In this document: positions 1 through 11,956 of the stretch, in pieces
Layout of the letters: each line of letters starts with the position of its first letter
Numbering within the stretch: the first letter of the stretch is position 1
Source of the DNA: Gaeumannomyces sp. JS-464
Taxonomy: Eukaryota; Ascomycota; Sordariomycetes; Magnaporthales; Magnaporthaceae
Length of the DNA stretch: 64,000 bases
NCBI GenBank assembly: GCA_002197995.1
Contig: NGZR01000002.1
Span: 2,666,001 to 2,730,000, forward strand
Direction of reading: 5' to 3'
Made by a program: the position numbers and the translations under genes
Notes under the pieces: generated by a model
Databases searched by the model: none
What the model saw: the letters and a program-made list of their open reading frames with translations, nothing else
What the model was told of the DNA's origin: nothing

Positions 1-1079
1 ACGCGTTGGGACCGGGGTCGGAGGATCGGCGATAGCAGCTCCGAGCGGTCGTCGGCTGTCACAGCAACGGGGCGGGCAAGCGTGATGCGTCGGCTTGGGC
101 GCGAGGCGATGCGGCCGAGATGTGGCGGTTGCCGGACAATGCGGGGGGATGGATTGAGGAAATGGCTCTGATTTTCTTTTTCCCGTGTCCACAGAATCCG
201 GAGTCGTGTCCTGGAGGCGCACAGTCCAGTGTTGAAGAGGGAGCGAATCGCGGGAGTGGGCTTGCTGGGAACAAAGTGGGCAGCCTGAGCTGGACCGAGC
301 AGTTGCTTGGAGCGACGGGGTTGGAGGAAGAAAAAAATGCACCCCTCGGGCCTGGTGCGCCAATTGAAGGGGTTGGAGAGGCCGCGAACGGCAGGCCTGG
401 TCTGTGCTGGCGGGTCCAAGCTCCAACCCCCTGGGACAGATCTGGCAAAGCGCCAGTGCTCTGGCGGGCCTACCAAGTTCGGCTGCCGCTTCTGCCAACA
501 CTCACCGTCAGCGAGCACATGGGGAACAGCACGTGTGAAGTTTGGGTGTAACGCGGACGGGAGGGAAGGGCAATAACACGAGCTGCTAAGACGGGACGGC
601 ACAGTCTTCAACAGTGTTGCACCCGCACACAAAACGAGGGGGATGCACCCCTTGCGTCATCTGCCAGCTGAGCCTTTCGGCAACAATCTTGGTTCTTCCC
701 CTCGGACTTTGGGTGCGCAGAGAATAAAGACAAAGGCCTCGTGGGCTGGCCAAGCTTACATGATTCCCTGTGGCCACCTCCAGCGACCAGCAGCACCTAT
801 CCGCCCAAGACTGGTGTGGTGGCACACATATGCATCCACTCAAAGGCCGGAGAATTTCGTGTCCAGCCCCGTTTAGGGATTCTGATTCGCTTCTCATATT
901 GAATCATCATGCATCGGGAGAAGAGATGCGAAAATGGATGCAAGATCGCTCCGTCATCAAAAGGCGGCCTTCCTGGCTCCCTTGGATTTTGATTGTCCAG
1001 GTTGTGGATTCAATTCTGATTGATTGACTCCTTCAAATCGGACCATTCAATCAACGTCCCGCCAAATTCCCTCGCCCAC
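1..1079. other. Intergenic, no supported gene
   Basis: Open frames occur on both strands here, but none has a recognisable domain, a plausible intron structure or fungal-like codon bias. The last few hundred bases are the likely promoter and 5' leader of the acetyltransferase that follows. I see nothing else. Confidence 0.5.
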
Positions 1080-2526
1080 ATGGATGCAGCACACGACGAC
1101 CTAGATGTGGCACTCGACATCCTCGGCCAACAGCCTCTCCTCCAAATCTACACTCAGCTCACCCTGGCGTTCGCAGTGCCAGACGAAACCCGCCATGAGC
1201 AAATCGTTCAAACGCTGAGCAAAGGCCTCAAGCAGGCATCTACCAGCTTCCCCTGGATAGCAGGCCAAATCGTCAACGAGGGAGCTGGCAATGGAAGCAC
1301 AGGCGTCTTCAAAATCAAGGCACTAGCAGCCGCGCCCCGTCTAGTCGTCAAGGATCTTAAACACGACGATGCAGTGCCAAGTATGAAAGACCTCGCCGAT
1401 GCGGGCTTCCCAATGAGCATGCTGGACGAGAAACTGCTCGCCTCTCGCATGACGCTTCCAGGCAACGTCGACGGTCCGAGGGAGGTACTGTCCGTCCAGG
1501 CTGATTTCGTCAGGGACGGCCTGCTCCTCACGGTCACCGCCGCACACAGCACGGTAGACGCTGTGGGCCAGGCCGAGGTAATGGGGCTCATATCCAAGGC
1601 TTGCCGCGGCGATGACTTTACGACCGAAGAGCTGAAGATTGGAAACCTGCCCCGAGATAACCTAGTGCCTCTCCTCAGCGAGTCGTACCGGCCGGGCCCC
1701 GAACTGAAGGACCAAGTGCTTGGTCTAGGCGGCACGCTTCCTTCCCCTCCAGCCGCGCCTGGTCAGGCTCCAGCCTGCAGCTGGGTGTACTTCAACTTCA
1801 GCGCGGAATCGCTGGCTGGTATCAAGGACCTGGCCTCGCGGACAATACCTGCCGGCTCTCCTGTGCGGTTCGTGTCCACAGATGATGCCCTCTCCGCATT
1901 CGTGTGGAAATCCGTCGCCCGGGCCAGACTGCCACGCCTGCTGCCGGAAGCCGCGTCAACCAACGCGCAGGAGGCCAAACTCACCCGAGCCATCGACATA
2001 CGCACCCACCTCGACCTCCCACCCACCTACCCGGGTCTGATGCAGACCCTTGGTACCACCGTTACGACCTGCGGCGCCTAGCCGAGGCTCCACTGGGCGT
2101 CTTGGCAGCCGATCTACGCGCGCCCGTTGCTGCCGAACCCCCAGGCCCAGGACGGCACGGCAGCGGGCGACGTGCCGCCCTCGTGGGACCTGGCCCGCTG
2201 CGCGCGCGCCATCGTGACCTACGTGGCGCGGACTCCGGACTTGTCTGGAGTTTCCTTTACTGCCACGGTCGACCCGGCCTCCGACCTGATGCTCAGCTCG
2301 TGGGCCAAAGCTGGGCCCGGCCCTGTACGGCCTCGACTTTGGTCTGGGCCTAGGCGCGCCCGTGGCCGTGCGCAGGCCGCGCTTCGATCCATTTGAGAGC
2401 CTGGCATATCTCATGCCCCGCGCGCCTGACGGTGGAATCGCGCTCGCAATTGCGCTTCGCGACGAGGACTTGGAAAGGCTTAGGGCTGATGCTGACTTTG
2501 CCAGGTTTGCGGTTTATATCGGCTGA
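1080..2526 (+). CDS. BAHD-type O-acyltransferase (trichothecene 3-O-acetyltransferase-like), frame-disrupted
   Basis: Likely acetyl-CoA-dependent O-acetyltransferase of the fungal PF02458 family; by eye it is closest to the trichothecene 3-O-acetyltransferase group, which acetylates a sesquiterpenoid hydroxyl for self-protection. The catalytic HxxxD motif reads HSTVD at residues 156-160, counting from the ATG at 1080; an in-frame ATG at 1020 gives a less typical extra 20 residues. The C-terminal structural motif (family DFGWG) reads DFGLG near 2331-2345. The gene appears intronless, about 480 residues in total. Reading needs three frame changes: near 2045, where the first frame stops at 2081; near 2130; and near 2318. 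The last frame ends in a plausible C-terminus at 2526. It is either a pseudogene or a frame-damaged assembly. No other trichothecene or terpenoid gene is nearby, so the real substrate is unknown. Confidence 0.7.
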
Positions 2527-3709
2527 AGGGTCGTCGTTACATTTGACACCATACCAGACGAACATGACTTGCTTTATTTCAAGATGCTTCTTTACGACGA
2601 AACTGTACCTTAGAGCCTAGATGATTATTAAGAAGTTTTCCAAAGCAAGGAGGACATCCTGAGCCCCCTATCTTAACCCCATCCGCTTAAGTGCGAGCTG
2701 CGTCTATTGGCTCGTCGACACGGTCAAGATGCGCTGGCGCGGACTGAAGGATATCCAAGCCACCTCCCGCGACCAGGCCCTGGCAGCCTGGCGCCAGTCC
2801 TGGAGTCTTGCCATCTGACTTCCTGTTCCTTTTTCTTCTTACCCTTCCTATTTCTTATTTCTTCTTCTCCTTTCAACTCCCTGTCTTTTATTTCCTTTTT
2901 CCGTTGCCTATTTCTTTCCCCTTTCCAAATCTCCGATACCATTTTGTTCCCAAGTTACTGTTCGTCTCCTCTTTCCAGTTCCTACTTCCTATCCCACCCG
3001 AGCCACACAAAATTCGTAATCGAGAAGGATTCGAGAGTAATAATGCAGGCTATACTAGTCAGGCTACCTGCCCAGCTCCCGAGTGAAGCAGCCGCTGTCT
3101 CCCGCCTGCCAAACCGCCACAACGTGCCGGTTAAACGAACTGCACACCTCACATTCACGTCAATGTACCGCCTTGTCGCCACCGAGTGTTGTCACGGCGC
3201 ACACGGTGATGAGGTGTCTGCTACACCGTTTAGCTGCCTCCTCAACTCCGGGATCTGTTGCTGCACCCACCCCTTTTGCCTTGTGTGCCTACCTCTAAAT
3301 CCTTCATCGTAATATGGTATCCCGACGTGACTTTGGATCGGCCACTGGGGGCAGGACGAAAAAATGTCTCGTGTTGCGAGATTTCCTCTTCAGCTAGGCC
3401 CAATCACCCACTTAAGGTTACCATGTGTGATGGACGTGGCCCTCCGTACTAAAGCGTTCCGCCAGCAACAAGAGGTGAAGGGACGGGACGGGTTGTTCAG
3501 GATATCTTGATGGCAGCGCAGTCACTTGTGCAGCAGCCACGCGATTTGCTTCGCCAATGATAAATATGTCATCTCGTTCCTCATTCTCCATTCCGTGCTT
3601 TCCTCCTGTTCCCCAACGCCAAAGCGCGAGACGACATCATCCAGACCTTGGCGAGCTACTCTGCATAAAGAGACGAGATCACACCGCTGCAAAGAAAATA
3701 TGCTCATTC
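2527..3709. other. Intergenic with pyrimidine-rich tract
   Basis: Spacer between the acetyltransferase and the con-13-like gene. A strongly T/C-biased stretch runs from about 2818 to 2990. Open frames across it reflect this composition and have no domain. The 3' part is the likely promoter of the next gene. Confidence 0.5.
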
Positions 3710-5030
3710 ATGGGCAAACAAGGCCGTTCGCGCCTTGGCGCTTGCCTGCTCGCGGCTCAGCAGGCTACTGCAACCTCCATAGCCAACACAGGAGGCGCCA
3801 GGCTGCCAGGTGTCAGCAAACTCAAGTCCAAAAATGAGCTGACGGGCAATTACTCCAAGCCATGGCTAGAGGAGAGCACAATGGGCACCACCGATGCCGC
3901 GCTATGGGACGTTCTCCCGGCAGTTCCATCCAAGGAGGAGCTCTGGGAGCCCGGACTGCTGCCCCTGAACTGCGCAAAGTATCACGCCAGTTCGCCATCC
4001 CTATCTCCGGGCTTCGACTTCTCTGTCTACAATGTATGTCTTTCCGGCCCTGACTGTCTTGGCTTTACCCTTTTACTTTCTTTTCTCCGGTGTCTAACTG
4101 TTTAGGTAACCTACAATGACTGCGGCATCCCTTGGGTCTTTTGCCGGCACGCCGATGCACACAAGAGCATCGAAGAGATGACCGACGTATGCCATCTCCA
4201 GCCCCTAGAGCCGTTCTGCTTGATCACAACAAAGGGCCTGACGGTATCTTGCGACTTGACAGATGTTCGGAAGACTTCCAATCCGCATGCGTGAACTGGT
4301 CCGGTGAGATCTCCTTTCCCCCACTCGATCCCACTTACAGACAAGCCAAAGCAAACCTTGAGCGTGTCCCGAGCTGACCCAAGAAACCAAGCACCGTCGT
4401 CGCCATCCCAGACGCTGCGCCGGAGGATGACTGGTGGGCCGCCTTCAGCATGGAATCGGACATCATCGTCCGCCCGGTAGGCTGGCAGCTCCGGCTCCTG
4501 GCGCACGAGGCGGCGCACATCCTCGACTCGCACTACGCCGCGCAGGCGTCGCGGCCCCCCTACAACGGGCCCAAGGCGCGCCCGGCGGCATCGGGCACTG
4601 GCTCCGGCGCCACACCCGGGACTGGCTGGGACCGCACAAACTGGGCGGCGACTCCTCCTCCTCCTCCTCCTCCTCGGAGCAAGACGGCGGCAGCAACCTG
4701 TACTCGGCGACGCCGCGGTGGCGTGATGCGGAGCAGCGGGACGCGGCCGTGGCGACGCCCTACTCGCTGACCAGCTGGACGGAGCACTTTGCCGAGATGT
4801 CCGGGCCGGGCCTGCTCGAGGCGGCGCGCGGGCCGGGCGCCGTGGCGCAGCTCGTCGGCCGGGGCGCGGCCGAGAAGCTGCGCAGCCAGATTGACGTCTG
4901 GGCCCAGGACTGGGGCTTCCTGGTCGGCAACTGGTCCAGCGAGAGCGGCGGCGGGCTGGGCGTTGGGGGCCCGAGGTGCGACGAGCGCGAGAGGCCGGAG
5001 CCCGCCGAGGTGGTGCACAACACGTTCTGA
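3710..5030 (+). CDS. Secreted HExxH metalloprotease-like protein (con-13-like), multi-exon
   Basis: Resembles fungal secreted proteins related to Neurospora conidiation protein con-13. The exon model is 3710-4033, 4106-4186, 4263-4303 and from 4392. The first two introns have good GT..AG borders (GTATGT/TTTAG, GTATGC/ACAG); the third uses GTGAGA and an AAG acceptor. The N-terminus after ATG 3710 has a basic start and a short alanine-rich stretch compatible with a signal peptide. Exon 2 carries a Cys/Trp-rich core (PWVFCRHAD). A zinc-protease-like HEAAH motif lies at 4504-4518. Coding then leaves this frame between about 4560 and 4690, near a run of CTC repeats. It resumes in a frame ending at 5030 that contains a W-T-E-H-F-A-E-M stretch typical of the family's C-terminus. 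Activity is inferred from HExxH only. The frame change may be an unseen intron or a small indel. Confidence 0.6.
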
Positions 5031-5493
5031 TCTTTTGATTAGGTAGGTAATAGGTTAGACTGGGTCATATTTGCATTTTTGGTATTTTATCTCTTCGTTT
5101 CTGGTTGGACAGTGTGGATAGCTACAGCTAGCATATTGATCACGCAGCTCCAATCAACCTGGAACCTGCCCTGATGGTTCCAAAACACCACTCTACGCCT
5201 TTAAGCTTCTGCAATGGGCCGTGCAGCCACTGGCTGGTGTGGCGAGAATCGGCAGCCTGCATGGGCATTTGGTGTCCATCCATCAACGCCTTGGCGGTGC
5301 TTTCCGTCTACCCCTCCCTGGAGGGCCTCCTGCATATTTGGGCGGCAATGCGAGGAGGTCTGAGGGGTCAGGAAACCCTACTTAAAGGCCACGACTCTCG
5401 GCCTAGCCGCGTTTCTTAGGTCTCTCCAACTTTGTCGCGCCAACACTCGCGTCAACGCCGCCGCCGAGCCCTGTAGTTCAACAGTAGCACAAA
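5031..5493. other. Intergenic / tetraspanin promoter
   Basis: Non-coding spacer with AGGTAGGTA-type short repeats just after the upstream stop (5038-5056). The last 100 bases form the likely leader of the tetraspanin gene. Confidence 0.5.
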
Positions 5494-6752
5494 ATGAAGG
5501 GCATCCTCCCGGCCGTCGGCCTAATCCTCGTACGTCGAGCAAAATCGGCCCTGTAAAAAAAAAAAAAAATTTGTGACGGTGCGAAAAGAAATCTCCTAGC
5601 CAAACTGATGTCTAACAATAATCTCGCTCAGGTCTTTTTCGGCTTGGTGGCCGTGGCCATGTAAGCCGGTCTCAACTATATACCTACCTACCTATCCCGT
5701 GCACCCTGTCGCCAACACACAAATACTGACACCCAAGCCCAGATACGAGACCGTCACCGCGACGCAACTCTCCCTCCCAACCGCACCGCTCACCATCCCA
5801 ACCCTCATCCTCCCCTCCTGGCACTCGCCAACGCCCTCTACACCCAACGCGTCGCCGCCGCCCGCCAGCGCCGCCTCACCACCGCCGCCACGACCAACAA
5901 GCAGCCAGCCACCCCGGCCCCAGACCGGCCCTTCTTCTCCGCCATAGCCCTGCAGGTCCTCCAGGCCCTCCTCTCGGCCGTCCTGGCCACCCTGCTGGCC
6001 GCCAACACCTCGGCGGGCTCCGCAATCACGCCCTGCCTGCTCGAGACGGCCTGGAAGCGCATGTACAGCGCGCACGACGAGGCCGCCGTCCGCCGCATCC
6101 AGGACCGCCTCGCCTGCTGCGGCTTCAACACGCCCCGCGACCGCGCCTGGCCCTTCCCGCGCGGCCGCCCGGGCGAGTCGCCCCCGGACCAGTGCGAGAC
6201 CATGCTGGGCCGCCACACGGCCTGCCGCGAGCCCTGGGCCGCCGCGACGCGGTGGAACTCGCGGGTCGAGCTCGGCATCGTCCTGGTTGTGACCTCGTTC
6301 CAGGTAGTGCCTTTCTCGTCTTTCTTCCCCTGGCCTATTTGGCGGAAAAAAAAAAAGAATCCCCACAGTATACCAAGCAAAAGCAATTAACCTCCCCAAC
6401 AACCCCAAAAATACAGCTCGTCTCCGTCCTCATGCTCGCCCGGAGCTCTTACCCCATGCGCAGCAGCCGTCGCGGCGGCGTGCCCGCCTGGCCCGACAGC
6501 ATGTTCGGCGGCCAGCAGCCGTCGTCGTCGGACCAGCACAGCCATCACCAACAGCGGCGCCTGCCGGCCAACAGTGAGGAGGGGGCCTACACGGACCGTG
6601 TCGAGGAGGAGGACGAGGCGGACGAGGAGGCCGGAAACCGCAACGCTGGCACGGCTCCCGGTGCTGCTGCCAGTGTGTGGGGGCCAGACAAACGGACCGC
6701 GCCTGGAGCCTTCGCTGCTGGGCGGCGGCGGCGCCGCCCACGAGAGGAATGA
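5494..6752 (+). CDS. Tetraspanin (fungal Tsp3-like)
   Basis: Four-exon tetraspanin-like membrane protein: 5494-5529, 5632-5660, 5743-6303 and 6417-6752, all introns GT..AG (GTACGT, GTAAGC, GTAGTG donors). Tiny first exons encoding the start of TM1 are usual for this family. The large extracellular loop contains the hallmark CCG motif, in the stretch LACCGFN, near 6114-6128, preceded by a helical region and followed by further cysteines (CETM, ACRE). A hydrophobic segment before the loop (about 5950-6000) and another spanning the last intron fit TM3 and TM4. The acidic, Gln/Ser-rich tail ends in an Arg-rich stretch. One base seems to be missing near 5812-5818, because TM2 reads in a different frame before and after that point. 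Fungal tetraspanins act in polar growth and appressorial function; the role here is inferred. Confidence 0.75.
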
Positions 6753-7091
6753 GTGGCGGGATGATGCTTGATGCCGCCGAGGCCAAGCACCAGTCTCTAT
6801 TGTCTGGGGAGAGCTTCGTTCAAGGGCTCGAACCACCCGGCGGCAAAACCCTTTGAAAAGCGGCAGAATGGAGTCCACATGCCAGAGCCAAAATCGAAGC
6901 CAAAGGGACCTGGGATCGAAAGAGATTATCAACAGACTTAATACGTGAAGCAAAACTCTACTATAGGACGCTAAGATAGTTAACAGAAAGAAGAAAAAAA
7001 AAAAAAAAAAAAAAAAAAAGCGAAAATACAGGGTGTGCCCTTGGGCAAGAAATAAGTATTTAGTACAACCGCAGTGTCTAGGAGCGGTAGC
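6753..7091. other. Convergent intergenic spacer with poly-A run
   Basis: Sits between the 3' ends of the tetraspanin (+) and the JmjC-SET gene (-). It contains an uninterrupted run of 26 A at 6994-7019. No coding signal was seen. Confidence 0.6.
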
Positions 7092-10000
7092 TCATGACGC
7101 GCAATCGCTACAGGCACACGGCTCGGCCTTCGTCTGGGTCTTGACCGATATCTCGTCGCCATCGCCGATGTCCCTCTCCGCGACAAGCACCATGCGGCAG
7201 CACCCAGATATTGTCATGGCCACTGGCTTGGCCTCGGCGTCCCCGCATCTGTGTCTGCAGAACCGAAAGATGTTGCCCATTGAGCTAGTGGAGATCCGGC
7301 CAACTACACAGGGCGAAGGGGGCGACGAGCTGCTGTCGTTCCTGATGAAATCCACAGTTTGGCCACCTTCGTCTACGGTGTCAGGGGGAACGATGAGCCC
7401 AACCACCTCGCCGATCAGGTCCCCTTCTTGTAGGCCGCAGCCGCCCGAACGCCCAGGCCTTTGGGCCCGATAAAGGACACGCGAGGCTCTTGTGGCAAAC
7501 AGGTGCGTATGCAGCCACATGCCTCCTCCTCACACAGTCGCAGTGCTTGCCCTGGACGACATCGGGCCTGCTGAGCTCTGGCATCTCCTGGGGCGGCTTC
7601 CACGCGTCGTCGACATGGCTTTGCTCGATGTGTCGAATCGGTACCAGCGAGACCATGGCGCCAGCGTCCAACTTCTCGAGATCGTTGTTTCCACCGCTGA
7701 TGCGCTCCCAGAGGAAGCCCTTCTCTCCCAAGATGCGGGCGATGAGCGCCCGGCCGGCCCGTGCAAGCTTTCGCGCTCGCGGGTCCTGGTCCAGGATCGT
7801 GCGGAGCGTCTCGATTTCCTTATTGCCCACACGCTCGTAGTCTCTAAACGCCGCATCTCTGGTACTCTCAAAAGGAAGAAAGGGCGCGTACTCCAGCCCG
7901 AGCCGGATAAACTTGCGCTGCGCTGCCACCCAGAACTTGAACGGATGCGACTTGCTTTCGATGCCGAGGCTGTCGCGGACCTGCTCGATGATATGCTTGG
8001 GCAACGGCTTCGTATCGGATCCTCCCGCCATGCCCCCGGCTCTGTCGTATATGCTCTGGACGGCTCGGGCCCTCACCGCGAGGCCGACCAGCTTGGTGAA
8101 CTCGGCAGGGGCCACCGAGTAGTTTTTACGTTTCATGTCGTTTCCAAGATTTATATACTCATTTGTCTGCTGAACCCAGTCTGTCTCGTCATCCCAGGGG
8201 GGGGAAGGATCTGCTGGTATCTGCTGTAGGCTGACATGTGGCGCCTCAGGCGCTCCTCGGCGTGCGCGCCTGTCAACTCTTGGGCCAAGACCTCGAGCGA
8301 TGGCGGTCTGTTCAGCTCTTTTGCTCGCTTCGGCGGCGGCTCACCCACCGATGCGTCACTAGGCCTGGCTGACATCGATCGCTTCCCTAGCGACGTCTTT
8401 GCAGGCCTTGCGTCGCCGTGGCCCATCGCCCGCGACGGCGGAACCAGTGGCTTGAGCTGGACTTTGATCGATGTAGGAGACGTTGGTTCCTCGAGTAGCT
8501 GGCTTCGTTCGCCTGGGATAAGCTGCTCCAGAGTGATGGGCTCCCTTCCGGGATGGCACTTCTCAGTGCAGGGCCGGTATCCGGCGGGAGCGGTCCACCA
8601 ATGGTCGGCGTAGTTGACCGCCTCGGCCAGCGTTCCCGTCGCGCTGAATCCTGAGTGATAGGCGCCCGGATACACAGCAACCATCTGCCACGCCTCCTGC
8701 ATGAATGCTCTCGTCACGATGCCTTGGCTGCGCAGGTGATTGGCGCCATAGTGCAGGGCGTCATGGCGGAGGAACTGATCGTGATCCACCGCCTTCTTTG
8801 TGATCTCGCCAAAGACTTTTGATGCGGCATCAAACGAGGCAGGCTCCGTCACGAACCAGACCTTTTGGCCCCGGTACAGACAGTTGATGGCCCCTAGCTT
8901 CAAATCCTCAAAATGCCATGCGAATGGTGCGCAAGTCGTCCCGCGGTACGCGCTTGGGGTGTGAATCCCGGGGATGCCCGTGGTTTCGAGCTTGTTGCCC
9001 CGAAGCGGGTAAACCGGGCTCTCTTGGGGCAAGAGGGCATCGGCGCGCTCCTCTGAGGTATGCGCCGGGATGTCGGTTTCGTATGCGACACGCTGGAGCG
9101 TCTTCCCGACCGAAAGACGCTTCTCGAACTCGCGCGTGGCTTCATCCAGCCCGACCGGCTCGAAAGCGCCGGGTGGAGGTATGGTACGTCGGCCAGACGA
9201 TGTGTACAGCCTCCAGAACCCAGACGCTAGTTTCTGCTGTTTGTACACGGTGCATATCCTCTCGGCGGGCTTCTGCTCTGGAAGCGCTGGTCGCGACGCC
9301 TCTGGGACCTCGATGATAAAGGCGCCGTGTCGTCGTGCCCCAAGCTCCTCGGCGCAAAGGAACAGCACCGGACAGCCGTCTTGGTTTCCCTTGAGGTCCG
9401 CATACTGCTCTGGTGTCGGCTTCAGGAGCAGAACGTCGCCACCTTGGCCGGTCTTCCATTCGTACTCGACATCTTTGTAGCGTTTCGGCCTCACTGGTCT
9501 CGGCTGTAACTCCCGACCGACACGCTCGCGGGAGCACGTGCCCCTAGAGACCGAGCACGTTCTGGTAGGCCCGGAAGGGAACGGCCACGAGCGACTATGG
9601 GGGACGAGTCTGGATCCAGGTCAAACTGGGCTCCCGAGAAAATCGCGTCTGTGGTATTACCAGAGCGCGATCCCGGAGCTGCTGGGGCAGCGCTCGCCTT
9701 TGCGCGGAGAGTGCCCGTTGCCGGACGGGGAGTCGAGGTCGCCCCTGGCTGGCGCGACTGAGCACGAGAACCCCCACGGCGGCGTTGCGGCAAGTCTGTC
9801 TGAAGCAGAGGCAAGGCTGTCGCATGCTCGGCTAGCCCAGGGAGCGGCGATCCGGGATTAGCAGGGACGGAAGCCGCATCTACTGGATCATCGTTTCCTG
9901 ACCGAACAGGAGTCCGAGGCCCCGCGATATCAGATAGAGGCGAAAATGGGGGTGGTTCGGGGTCCGTAAATACGTCGCCGTCGTGGTGAGGAGGCGGGGG

Positions 10001-10757
10001 TCCTCCCTGCTCTCGTCCTGGTCCCGCTGCTCCATATTCCCACGCCCTCTGCTGCGCTTCTAGGACGTGCGCCTGGCGCGATGACGACAGGACGTCCCCG
10101 AAGCTTGCAGGAGCAGCCGCGGCCTCCCTCGTTGCGCCGCCGCTTCTGAACACGCCAGACTCGACCATGGCATCCCGGAGCATCTTGGTCTCGGCGCGCA
10201 GCAGCGAGAGCTCCGTGGTCATGTCGGCGACCTGCTTGGCCAGGGTCTTAAACCCTGCCTGGGGGTCTGCTGCCGCAACGCTGTCATCGGACGATGGTGC
10301 CGGGGTGGGAGGCGCGGCTGGTAGTGGCGGAACGGGTGTTGTTGTGGTTGTTGTTGTTGTTGCGGTATTGTTGTCTTTGGCGACGGCGACGGCGACGACG
10401 ATTTCCTGCACCGGCGGCGACGCGTCTGCTACGGCACCGGTGTTGCCGTCGCCGCTGCTATTGTCAACTGCAGCCTCATCATCCTTCTGGGCATCATCTT
10501 GAGTGGTATTTGTTGGCGGTTCTATAATAGTCGCGGTGTTGACGTTGGTGGGCAGCTGCTGCGATGTCTGCGGCGGCGCTGGGATCAGCGACATCGGCGG
10601 GCGCCTGGCTGCGTCGCAGCAGACTCAACAGATAGTCCCTGACAGCAGGCGGGGCGCGCTCCAGGTCAGCCGCGTTGACGAGAATGCCTGCGCCTGCGCC
10701 GCTGCTGCCGCCGCCTTCGCTGGGAGTTGCTGCTGCTGCTGCTGGCGCGGCCGACAT
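7092..10757 (-). CDS. Putative JmjC-SET chromatin protein, single gene in several broken frames
   Basis: Read from 10757 downward. The N-terminus is Ala/Pro/Gly-rich with a short helical segment (10494-10757). A low-complexity Thr/Pro region with one coiled-coil heptad stretch follows (9491-10594). Next is a JmjC-like domain (8151-9494) with an apparent Fe(II) triad: H and E in AWHFEDL, and a distal H in GAYHSGFS. Last is a SET-like domain (7092-8136) with a Cys-rich pre-SET (CDC...CGC), SET core GPKGLGV and RFCRHRC, and a post-SET-like CACSDC. The JmjC frame has no ATG of its own. The JmjC stop at 8151 is only 14 bp from the SET-side ATG at 8136. Adding one base to the G8 run at 8197-8204 joins the two with no stop between. 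Further frame changes lie near 7530, at C4 7421-7424, near 9494 and within 10494-10594. A JmjC protein would oxidatively demethylate lysines and a SET protein would methylate them; both roles are inferred. Alternatively these are two adjacent genes. Confidence 0.6.
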
Positions 10758-11956
10758 TTCGCAGCGAGGCTTCCCCCACGAGTCGCTGCTCGCACTTCAA
10801 TTGCTCCGCTGTCCCTTGCAGCATGGCATTTTGGCGAAATTGCTGGAGAATAAAAAGGGGCCATGTGTTTTGGCGCAGCTTTGCGGGGGAAAAATAGGTC
10901 GTCGCATGTTTTTTTTCTTCCCTCCCTCCTGTCTGCTGTTTCCAATGGCTGGCCTAGTTTGGCCACGTGAATTGACACATCAGTTCGGAAACCCAAACCG
11001 GCTTGAGCTCGCCCCTGGAGAGTTGCACTCCCCTGTCTGCCGCAAGGACCCCAACAGCTCCAGAGCTCCAGCTCTCGGCTGCAGGCTGTCGTTGCGCAGC
11101 TCTTTCCGTCTGGTGTTTGCTCTCCAGCTTGGCGCGCCAATCTCGTCCGAGAGAGGCACAGGGGAAAAAAGCAAGCACGTCCCTCGCTGCCCCTTTCCGG
11201 GTTGGCGACAGTTCCATCGAGCAGCGATAGAGTTTTGGCATCAATCGATGGCGCAGCCGAATCTGCTCAGAGAAAAGTTACCGTGCCCATCAACGCCGTC
11301 ACCCCACCACCGCGTTCAATTGTCAACAAACCTGGCGAGAGAGCATTGGCAATCTGTCTCTGCAGATGCTGTCAAGCATTAAAAACATGTAATTGTGTTT
11401 TGGCATCAAATCGCCGCCAGCTACACCCACAAACACGACGCCTCTAATGCGCACCCCAGCTCCAATGTCGCGACTGCGTCAGCCGCGCAGGCGGAATAAC
11501 TAATAAATAACACGCATAAAAATAGTGTTCGAGAAAGAGAGGGAAAAAAGCAAACGAAACCAGGTGGTGGCGACAAGGGGCCATGCTATGTGCACCCTCA
11601 TCAACAGACACAAACAATGCTGGAGCGAGCAGCCACTTGATCTCCTCCTTCCATGGCCACCTGGTCTCTGAATTGCCCATGTCCTGCGCCTCCTGATGCT
11701 TCCCCAGATGCCTGATACGTACACTAATAAGTAACAATTATACAATGCCGACGGTCCCTCTGGCTCTCGGCTCTCGGGCTATGTCGAAAGGTTTGGTTTA
11801 CAGTTAATCCCAAAGGGAAGATGTTGATACAAAGGCGAATGCTGGCCCGTTCGAGTCCGTGGGCGTGATGCCGTGTCCTCTTGGCCGTCAAAAGATTGTT
11901 ATCGCCGTAATCCTCTCTCTCGGTACACGCATACAAGTCGCATTCTTTCCTTGTTT
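10758..11956. other. Intergenic, no supported gene
   Basis: Upstream of the JmjC-SET gene and downstream of the LRR gene. Frames here lack domains. The first few hundred bases are the likely promoter of the minus-strand JmjC-SET gene, and the 11450-11956 part is probably the 3' UTR of the LRR gene. Confidence 0.5.

Noticed and set aside
6994..7019. Poly-A run as a retroelement tail
   Set aside because: No target-site duplication or element-like sequence was seen next to it; it sits in a convergent 3' flank.
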